54,548 nucleotides of DNA from a virus: positions 1 to 54,548 of the IMG/VR virus record IMGVR_UViG_3300015373_000006. One strand, written 5' to 3'. Below the pieces are notes generated by a model. That model worked only from the letters and a program-made list of their open reading frames with translations. It made no database searches and was not told the DNA's origin. Position numbers and translations under genes: made by a program. This document shows positions 48,893 through 54,548 of this stretch, piece after piece. The first letter of the stretch is position 1. Every line of letters starts with the position of its first letter.

Positions 48893-48955
48893 GCACGGCC
48901 AGGTGCGGCCGGGTACGGCAGGGCGCAGTAGGGCCAGGTCAGGCATGGCAGGGTC
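48893..48955. repeat. Second 5-bp periodic tract
   Basis: From 48893 to 48953 every fifth base on the + strand is G, 13 of 13, with pentamers such as GCACG, GCATG and GCAGG. On the minus strand this is the same rule (C every fifth base) as the tract at 36-440. It lies right after the fibre gene's stop codon. Confidence 0.85.
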
Positions 48956-51900
48956 AAAATCTCTGCCAAATATGGATACCGGATGGCGTTGGGGAAATGT
49001 CACCGCCTTCGCCGCCTTCAATGGTTGTCGGTGGGACACTGACGGTCCCTCCGTCGGGAGAAGGCCCACCGCCGAAACTAACGCCAGGAGCAGCAGTACC
49101 ACCACCAGGCCCGATGGGGATAATGGTGCCGCCAATGGTGGGGCCGAACACGATGTACGGCGTGTTGAACAGCACGACGTACCAGCTCGCCCCAATGAAA
49201 TAGGTGCCGTCATCCCAAACGGTATCGGGGCCGTCGATGTCCAGGTTGTTCGGCAGATCGACCACGGGCACGCTGTCGAACACGACGCCATTGCGGTTGA
49301 TGAGGATTTGGGCGTAGGTCGCGTCGATGCCGAAGCCCGTGTAAACGTAGGCATAGTTGTGCCAATCCCACGAGGCCCAATGTGGGACACGGCGGTTGCC
49401 CTGGCGCACGGCGAGGCAGCACATGGGCCAGCCTTTTTCGTCATATCCGCCGTGCCCGGACCCTCGCGTGAAGAAACGGTCGGTTTTTGGGAGCGTCACA
49501 GTGGTCCAGGCGACCGGATTAGGTGTAGGCACCGCAAAGCCAGCGACATCGCTCGCGTCAGGAGCAATGCCCGTGACGAGCGGCACGGGATCATCCCACT
49601 CGCCGTTCACGCTGCCTGTGAAGGTGTCATAGGTTCCCGTGGTATCCACGACGATCCCGTTAGGGTCCGTGAATGTCACATCCGCATCGCTCGTTGAGAC
49701 ACGCTTTAGGCCGAACCAGGACTGAAGGGACACGCTCCGAGGCCCGAGATCAAGCACGCTCGCCTCTGGGTTTGTGAAGCGCACAACAGCCACATCGCCC
49801 ACGTCGATGTCCGTGTCGATGCGCGAGGGATTTGACAGGGCTGCGGGGCAATCGTCTGAGGTGGTAGCGGGCGCAGCGATGGCGTTGGGCTGCGGCCCAT
49901 CCGTGCGACTACTGCCCGTCGTGCCTACCCCGGCATCGAACACGCCGAGGACTTCCGTGACGTGCATTGGGTAGCGGTCGCCAGAGAGGTACGCCTGCGA
50001 GCTGTCGAAGCAGATCAGCCAGCCTGGATAGGTGAAGCTGCCCGTCGAGTTGATGTTGGCCGTGAAGCTGTTGGCGATGGCCGAGCCAGCCGTGATCGCC
50101 TGGTCGTAGGTGTCATCCCAGGTGGCGTCGTCGCCAATGCTGTGACCGACGGCGGTTGTATTACTGAGGGCGCGATGCCATACCCGATAGACGCCCGCAG
50201 ATGTCTGCCGTAGGCCGATCACCTCGCTGCCGACTGTGACTACGAATCCGGCGTCACTCGGCCAGCTTCCATCACCAGCTACGTGAACGATTCCGTCAGA
50301 CGATGAAATGTTGCGTGTAAGCGTGGCCGTTACGCTCATGCCGTTCGGGGCGAGGCGCACACCGAATACTTCGCCTCCATTACCCGGACCACCATATCTA
50401 ATCGCTGCGTCGTAAATCGTGAAGATCGCCCATACGTGCGTGCGCGATGCAATGAATGGGACATCAATTTCCGGTTGCGTGACTAGCGGCGTATAGACGA
50501 CCGTGACTGAACCGATAAACGGGACCGCGACGTATCCCAGAAACGTCAGCGCATAGACCGTCGTAGTGCTGGAAATGAAGCCGAGCGGGACGATCGGTAA
50601 CGTCGGCGTATAAACGACGGTGGTGCTGGCGATGAATGGACAGGGAAGCTGCGCGTTGTATTTGAGCGCATAGAGCGCCGTTACGCTGTTGATAAACGGG
50701 ATGTCTTGGATGTAGCCATTTAGCCCCGGTGTATAGACAGCCGATACGCTTGCGATGAACGACGGTAGGATGATCCCCGCGTAGGCGAAGTCGTCCACAC
50801 GGGCGGCGGTGCCCGTGTCACCAATAATCATTCCGGTCTTGGCGTTTCTCGCGGTCGTATCATCGACCGCTCCGAACATTCGCCAAGCGCCGCCCGTTTT
50901 CCACCAAAATTCCAGCGTATCGCCGAGCGTTTTCATGCCGAGGAGATCGCCTGCGGCAAGGCCCGGATATTGGTAGATAATCTTCGGCTGGCCGATGTCC
51001 GAGCCAAGGTTGCCGCCCTGCGTATAGGCGACACGCACCGATCCAGGGACCCCTGAGCGCGGCTCAATTGTGACCGTGTAGCCGTTCCAAGTATTGCCAG
51101 CGCCTTCGCCGGAGAAGTGAGCGCCGAACCCGATCTGCGCTGCGGCGTTCACGGGCGGTAACACCGCCACCGTGACGTAGCCCTGGAAGTCGTTGGCTGG
51201 CCCGCTTCGCTCCGACCCGCGTGATAGAGCAGCCGATACGGTGCCCACCCGGTTAGTGACCAGCTTCAGCCCTGAGGCGTCGATTTTCGACCAGGGTGCG
51301 GCGAGCGGGTTCTCGTCTGCTCGCGTGAAGCTGTCTAGAACACCCGCGTCCGGGTCGGGACTGCGCGTGTATTCGCGGATCGCAACGAATACTTGCGTGT
51401 TGGTGCGAGCAGACGATGTGTTGTTGGTTACGTCCACCGTGTCGCTGGTGAGCGTGGCGATCCTGAAGCCGCCGAGAACGCTCATGTTCGTGTTGTCCAC
51501 GCCACCCGTTGTCCCGTCCACGGTGAGCTGGGTGTAGTCGCTGTCCCAGGTGAACGAATCCGTGCTTGGCCCTGCGCTACCTAGACAGTGGAGCAGCAGA
51601 TATTCGCGTGAGGGCAGGCTGGACAGTGAGATCGCGGCGGGGTCCTGGCCTGAGCCACCGTTGAATCCATTATTCGTCGCCTTCTGGACAAGGCAGATGT
51701 CGGAGGTGCCGAGCGAGAACCGACGGGCCGAAATCGCCTTGGCCGTTCGTGCAGTTACCGACGTGCAAGTGATGGTGCCCCCCGACGACAACTGAGCCTC
51801 CGCGACACTCCCGAAGATGCCGCACTCAGAGCCGTTCGCTGCCGCAGTCCCCCCGACGTACTGACCGAGGTAGCGATAGAAGTTGCCAGCCGAGTCGGTG

Positions 51901-52067
51901 ACGTAGTGGCGTAGCCCGTCGAACCCCGACGTATCGGTGTTGTCCCACGCCATCATCACCACGATTAGGTCGCCGACATTGACCGTTTGGCTCGTAGTCA
52001 GCGCGACAGTGGTGCCTGAGGTCTTGCTGTTAGCTGTGCCTAGACCACCCAGGTCGGCGAACGCCAT
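48954..52067 (-). CDS. Large fibre / minor tail protein, 1037 aa
   Basis: Begins MAFADLGGLGTANSKTSGTT with a beta domain; about 240-440 looks lectin-like (DDFAYAGIILPSF closing it); about 450-570 has repeats of PFI-x-S-x-T-x-VY; the end is rich in glycine. Likely receptor-binding. ATG start; the gene lies upstream of the packaging genes, an unusual place for a fibre. Confidence 0.7.
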   Translation of the reverse strand: MAFADLGGLGTANSKTSGTTVALTTSQTVNVGDLIVVMMAWDNTDTSGFDGLRHYVTDSAGNFYRYLGQYVGGTAAANGSECGIFGSVAEAQLSSGGTITCTSVTARTAKAISARRFSLGTSDICLVQKATNNGFNGGSGQDPAAISLSSLPSREYLLLHCLGSAGPSTDSFTWDSDYTQLTVDGTTGGVDNTNMSVLGGFRIATLTSDTVDVTNNTSSARTNTQVFVAIREYTRSPDPDAGVLDSFTRADENPLAAPWSKIDASGLKLVTNRVGTVSAALSRGSERSGPANDFQGYVTVAVLPPVNAAAQIGFGAHFSGEGAGNTWNGYTVTIEPRSGVPGSVRVAYTQGGNLGSDIGQPKIIYQYPGLAAGDLLGMKTLGDTLEFWWKTGGAWRMFGAVDDTTARNAKTGMIIGDTGTAARVDDFAYAGIILPSFIASVSAVYTPGLNGYIQDIPFINSVTALYALKYNAQLPCPFIASTTVVYTPTLPIVPLGFISSTTTVYALTFLGYVAVPFIGSVTVVYTPLVTQPEIDVPFIASRTHVWAIFTIYDAAIRYGGPGNGGEVFGVRLAPNGMSVTATLTRNISSSDGIVHVAGDGSWPSDAGFVVTVGSEVIGLRQTSAGVYRVWHRALSNTTAVGHSIGDDATWDDTYDQAITAGSAIANSFTANINSTGSFTYPGWLICFDSSQAYLSGDRYPMHVTEVLGVFDAGVGTTGSSRTDGPQPNAIAAPATTSDDCPAALSNPSRIDTDIDVGDVAVVRFTNPEASVLDLGPRSVSLQSWFGLKRVSTSDADVTFTDPNGIVVDTTGTYDTFTGSVNGEWDDPVPLVTGIAPDASDVAGFAVPTPNPVAWTTVTLPKTDRFFTRGSGHGGYDEKGWPMCCLAVRQGNRRVPHWASWDWHNYAYVYTGFGIDATYAQILINRNGVVFDSVPVVDLPNNLDIDGPDTVWDDGTYFIGASWYVVLFNTPYIVFGPTIGGTIIPIGPGGGTAAPGVSFGGGPSPDGGTVSVPPTTIEGGEGGDISPTPSGIHIWQRF

Positions 52068-52079
52068 GACGTTCGCTCG

Positions 52080-52469
52080 CTAGGCGATAGAGAACAAGCC
52101 GGAGGCGTTGAAAACCACGGTGATGTCGCCGCCGTTGGGCGTGAACGACGTGACATCAAACACCGCTACGAGCCGTGAGGTCGAGTCCGTCCCCGTGTCG
52201 GCGTAGAGAATGACGTGAGTGAAAGCCGAACCGCTTACGGCCGAGACGGTGATGTCGTTCGCGTCGAACACACCGTTCGTGGTCGTCTTGCCAGCGAGGT
52301 TTCCCGAGCGGGCAATAATCGACCCGCCCGTCAGATCACTGACGAACTCCCAGGTAGTTGTGATTGCGGCCGAGTAGAACAGAATCTTGATGTTGTTGGC
52401 CGTCATATCCACGGCAGTTGAAGCACCGAGGATGTGGCCCGCGCCCTTCGGGAAAAGCTGACTAGCCAT
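52080..52469 (-). CDS. Small fibre/decoration-type protein, 129 aa
   Basis: MASQLFPKGAGHILGASTAV then beta strands (NIKILFYSAAITTTWEF, HVILYADTGTDSTSRLVAVF). The fold type resembles the protein at 42252-42644, so a structural role is likely. Confidence 0.6.
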   Translation of the reverse strand: MASQLFPKGAGHILGASTAVDMTANNIKILFYSAAITTTWEFVSDLTGGSIIARSGNLAGKTTTNGVFDANDITVSAVSGSAFTHVILYADTGTDSTSRLVAVFDVTSFTPNGGDITVVFNASGLFSIA

Positions 52470-52701
52470 GAATCTGCTCCTCCACGTCTCGTGTAGCAGC
52501 GGTGGTCAGGTTGCCCGCTTCGTCAATTTCATATTGCGCGTCTCCGACCTGTGCGACCAACGGACCTGAATCGCCGGGGTCGCGCCGCGTCACGGAAATT
52601 GGCTGATCCGCGTTGGCTGCAATTAGGAAGTCGAGAGCGCTTGACTCGACATCAGACATCTGGATGCGGCCCGGTTGCAGCACTTCCGCCTGAAGATACA
52701 C
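52462..52701 (-). CDS. Hypothetical structural-region protein, 79 aa
   Basis: Beta-rich, polar (DADQPISVTRRD-like region and EIDEAGNLTTAATRD). GTG start at 52701 without a good ribosome binding site; an ATG at MSDVESSALD is an alternative. It overlaps the next gene by 8 bp. Confidence 0.55.
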   Translation of the reverse strand: MYLQAEVLQPGRIQMSDVESSALDFLIAANADQPISVTRRDPGDSGPLVAQVGDAQYEIDEAGNLTTAATRDVEEQIHG

Positions 52702-52743
52702 CGTTTAGGCGGCGAAAATTCAATGGCATGACAGCCAGGTGTA

Positions 52744-53052
52744 TTATCGGCCGTGGCGACGCACGATGGACACGGCGAGCGGGTTCGGCTTGATCGCCCG
52801 GACGCGCTTCGTTCGCAGGCAGCGTTCTAGCCGGGGCGCGGGTAGCACCCGCCAGGGCATCCTCCTGAGGCTCCGGCTAGAGGCCGTGGCGGAAGGGCCG
52901 CCGAAGCGACCCTTTCCGCGCTTGTTCCCCTCGACACCCGGACCGCGGGGCTTTCCCACCCGCCTCCGGTACGCCGCGCACTTCAGGCGATTGCGACCGA
53001 ACTTGCGGTTCTTCCGCGTCGGCTTCGCCTTGTGCGGCTTCGATTCGGCCAA
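52744..53052 (-). CDS. Small highly basic phage protein, 102 aa
   Basis: TTG start five to eight bases after AGGAGGTGAGG. The N-terminal region KPTRKNRKFGRNRLKCAAYR is a signature I recall from small basic phage proteins of unknown role; the tail is Arg-rich. Probably nucleic-acid binding. It lies at the head of the late region behind the 53.2-53.5 kb leader. Confidence 0.65.
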   Translation of the reverse strand: MAESKPHKAKPTRKNRKFGRNRLKCAAYRRRVGKPRGPGVEGNKRGKGRFGGPSATASSRSLRRMPWRVLPAPRLERCLRTKRVRAIKPNPLAVSIVRRHGR

Positions 53053-53102
53053 GTGGCCTCACCTCCTGTTGAGGGCGAGGCCGAGCGGGGGTGCGCGACT
53101 TC

Positions 53103-53136
53103 GCCCTAAAGGGCTGGCAATCCGGTCATGCCGGAT
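53103..53136 (-). promoter_or_regulatory. Two tandem hairpins upstream of the basic protein gene
   Basis: GCCCTAAAGGGC (53103-53114) is a perfect palindrome and ATCCGG-TCATG-CCGGAT (53120-53136) a 6-bp stem. They lie about 50 bp before the gene and may be operators or leader structures. Confidence 0.5.
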
Positions 53137-53189
53137 ATGCGCTCAGAGGTGAGGCGAGTCGTCTTGAACATCTACGTGAATGGAAGCAT

Positions 53190-53511
53190 ACCCAAAAACA
53201 CAACCGCCCCCACAAGGGGGGCGATTAGTGCGGGAGAGGGGATTGCCTACCCCCAAGACCTAGACCAATGGCTTTTCCATGAGGCCTGGTTCAGTCTGCC
53301 TGACTCTCGGCGGCTCGTAGCTCCGTCGCTAGATGGTGTCCACCTACCTGCCGTGGCCCGAGGTTTCCGGCGAGCGCTTGCTACACGCCTCCGGCCTACC
53401 CTTCACTCCTAGCTCGTCAGCACCTTCCCTACCTCGTACCCCTGGTCACAGGATACGTCGTCGGGTCAGTCACTCCCTGTCCGATTGAGGGGGCGACCCC
53501 CGACCGAACCG
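53190..53511 (-). ncRNA. Candidate noncoding RNA or attenuated late leader
   Basis: Promoter TTGACT (53545-53540), 16 bp, TATAGG (53523-53518), predicted start near 53511; terminator stem CGCCCCC/GGGGGCG (53205-53223) followed by GTTGTGTTTTT. The roughly 320 nt between contain a GGGGGTCGCCCCC stem and no convincing gene. It could be a stand-alone RNA, or a leader controlling the basic protein and late genes beyond it. I do not recognise a known RNA family. Confidence 0.5.
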
Positions 53512-53596
53512 TTGCACCCTATAGAGCTGGCGTGGTAGAAGTCAAGTCGCAACACCCCGTAACGCCCGTCACACCCGCAACAGGAAGGAGCAACGC

Positions 53597-53995
53597 ATGG
53601 GCGAAGAAGTAGCCAAGCAGCCGACCTACGAGGAGCGTCGGCTAGCCGCCAAGGAACACGCAGCGAAGGTCATGGGCGACGCGACGGCCGAGAATTTCAT
53701 GGCCGCCGCACAGGATCACACGCTCGCCGATGAGTACCGCGACCTCGTGGAGTGGTACACGGACGCCTATGACGCGGCGATGATCGACACCTATCACGAC
53801 GATCCGGCCGCTCCAACGGCGGCGCTGCAATCCATCGTGCGGCGGAAGGTACGTGAGACGCAGCCGCAGAAGTTCGACCGTCTCCGCGAGCTGGAGCGTG
53901 TGATGGAGCGCCAGCACAAAACGAATCAGAATATGTCGTCTGCTGCTTTTGCGACCATTACGGCGCAGAAGCTAGAAAGTGAGTGGGTCGCATGA
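53597..53995 (+). CDS. Hypothetical helical protein, 132 aa
   Basis: Helical and charged (EERRLAAKEHAAKVMGDATA and a long C-terminal helix), no known domain. AAGGAG precedes the ATG. First gene of the rightward terminal operon, divergent from the leader RNA, with a possible overlapping promoter TTGCAC (53512-53517), 18 bp, TAGAAG. Confidence 0.65.
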   Translation: MGEEVAKQPTYEERRLAAKEHAAKVMGDATAENFMAAAQDHTLADEYRDLVEWYTDAYDAAMIDTYHDDPAAPTAALQSIVRRKVRETQPQKFDRLRELERVMERQHKTNQNMSSAAFATITAQKLESEWVA

Positions 53996-54201
53996 AACTG
54001 TACGAGTACGCGGTCATCCGCGACGAAAAGGAAGATCGGGACGGTGAGGTTGTGCAGGAGGCGAAGATCGTTGTCGAGCCGACCGCCGTTCTAGCCCGAG
54101 ACGACGCGCAGGCGCAGCTCTTGGCCGCCCGTTCGATTCCCGAGGAGGAAATCACGAACGGCAACCTGGACCGTATTTCGGTCGTGGTGCGCCCTTTCTA
54201 G
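53992..54201 (+). CDS. Hypothetical protein, 69 aa
   Basis: MKLYEYAVIRDEKEDRDGEV and VVEPTAVLARDDAQAQLLAA: an alpha/beta domain that looks like the small tail-assembly or host-interaction proteins found in many phages, but not assignable. ATGA overlap with the previous gene. Confidence 0.65.
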   Translation: MKLYEYAVIRDEKEDRDGEVVQEAKIVVEPTAVLARDDAQAQLLAARSIPEEEITNGNLDRISVVVRPF

Positions 54202-54233
54202 GACGGGCACCACTCGCAGATACGGCGAAGGAA

Positions 54234-54473
54234 ATGGAGCATGACGGTGGCTGGACCTACGTGGAGCCTGCCGTTACGACCGGAACCGACATCACGAAGT
54301 TTATGGGTGGCTGGACGAACGTGAACAGCACGAGCGGACCGCTGATCGCCACATCGTCCGTGCCGAACGTGATTTGGCAGAACACGAGCAGCAACGCCAC
54401 CTACGCCTCGGCGTCGAACATCATCACGCCGGAGGGCAAGACGTTGAAGCGCACGGGCGCTGTCTATACCTAG
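54234..54473 (+). CDS. Hypothetical protein, 79 aa
   Basis: A Ser/Thr/Asn-rich beta-type protein (NSTSGPLIATSSVPNVIWQN) resembling a short structural or surface protein. GAAGGAA precedes the ATG. Last gene of the operon before the terminator. Confidence 0.55.
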   Translation: MEHDGGWTYVEPAVTTGTDITKFMGGWTNVNSTSGPLIATSSVPNVIWQNTSSNATYASASNIITPEGKTLKRTGAVYT

Positions 54474-54487
54474 TCCTGAAACGACGA

Positions 54488-54521
54488 AGCGCCCCGGCCA
54501 CTGAGGAAGGACCGGGGCGCT
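54488..54521 (+). terminator. Terminator of the rightward terminal operon
   Basis: AGCGCCCCGG (54488-54497) pairs with CCGGGGCGCT (54512-54521) around a 14-base loop. The following bases are CTCGCC, so there is no strong U-run. Confidence 0.6.
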
Positions 54522-54524
54522 CTC

Positions 54525-54538
54525 GCCACTGAAGGGGC
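54525..54538 (+). promoter_or_regulatory. Start-associated RNA hairpin (copy 6) at the window end
   Basis: GCC-ACTGAAGG-GGC on the + strand, with the Shine-Dalgarno in the loop. No gene follows before the window ends, so a start may lie beyond it or, if the molecule is circular, in the first bases of the window. Confidence 0.5.
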
Positions 54539-54548
54539 AAGGCATCGA

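Noticed and set aside
52739-53152. Plus-strand frame opposite the small basic protein
   Set aside because: The minus strand has a strong AGGAGG and a familiar basic signature; the + frame has neither.
53290-53340. Cobalamin-riboswitch-like piece (AGUCAGGCAGACUG on the minus strand)
   Set aside because: Only this short motif fits; the rest of the conserved core is missing and no B12 gene follows.
53128-53412. Plus-strand frame of 94 codons near the late leader
   Set aside because: No ribosome binding site, crosses the terminator hairpin and has no recognisable protein pattern.

Overview
This window looks like most or all of the genome of a tailed, long-tailed (siphovirus-type) phage of a high-GC Gram-positive, probably actinobacterial, host. 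The evidence is an HK97-type head module (large terminase, portal, protease, capsid), a tail chaperone pair with a -1 frame continuation next to a 1177-residue tape measure protein, many small zinc-ribbon and single-pass membrane proteins typical of actinophages, frequent GTG and TTG starts, high GC and dense 1-8 bp gene overlaps. The host cannot be named from sequence. No tRNA, CRISPR array, insertion sequence or integrase was found.

Layout. 1-445 is a noncoding tract with a rigid five-base period. 551-5.7 kb is a leftward early operon of small genes, with an ADP-ribosyltransferase-like protein, an AbrB-like protein and a protein with a RAMP-like glycine loop. 5.77-10.27 kb is a compositionally foreign island on the + strand: a MoxR-type AAA ATPase with a zinc ribbon, a small basic protein, a large HExxH plus VWA protein and a membrane peptide, embedded in very GC-rich noncoding DNA and bracketed by 16-bp iterons. 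10.4-25.06 kb is the long leftward early and replication operon: helix-turn-helix proteins, primase-polymerase/ATPase with iterons in its 3' end, SLOG protein, RuvC-like resolvase, cREC protein, DNA methyltransferase, muralytic protein, Gp3/RDF-like protein, PD-(D/E)XK nuclease and an XRE repressor. A divergent control region near 25.1 kb also fires a rightward operon of two winged-helix proteins and four small, mostly membrane, proteins (25.2-27.2 kb).

27.3-53.05 kb is the leftward late region. In transcription order it holds a small basic protein, two small structural proteins, a large fibre-like protein, HNH, terminase, portal, protease, capsid, a small fibre-like protein, a 20-residue-repeat protein, connector, tail terminator, three glycosyltransferases, major tail protein, gp10-like protein, chaperones, tape measure, minor tail proteins, NlpC/P60 endolysin, holin and a run of small membrane proteins including a collagen-like one. 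53.19-53.51 kb is a noncoding leader or small RNA with its own promoter and terminator. 53.6-54.47 kb is a short rightward operon of three unknown genes ending in a terminator.

How it works together: the XRE/operator switch at 25.1 kb probably sets early transcription left versus the rightward operon. Internal starts of transcription units carry a conserved RNA hairpin around the Shine-Dalgarno, resembling the start-associated sequences of some mycobacteriophages, and several have a TATACT-N4-GTGAA promoter. Late genes appear to be driven from promoters at 53.52, 48.88 and 44.21 kb, each followed by a hairpin that could act as an attenuator. Three glycosyltransferases within the structural operon suggest virion glycosylation. 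All functional calls rest on motifs and gene order read by eye.
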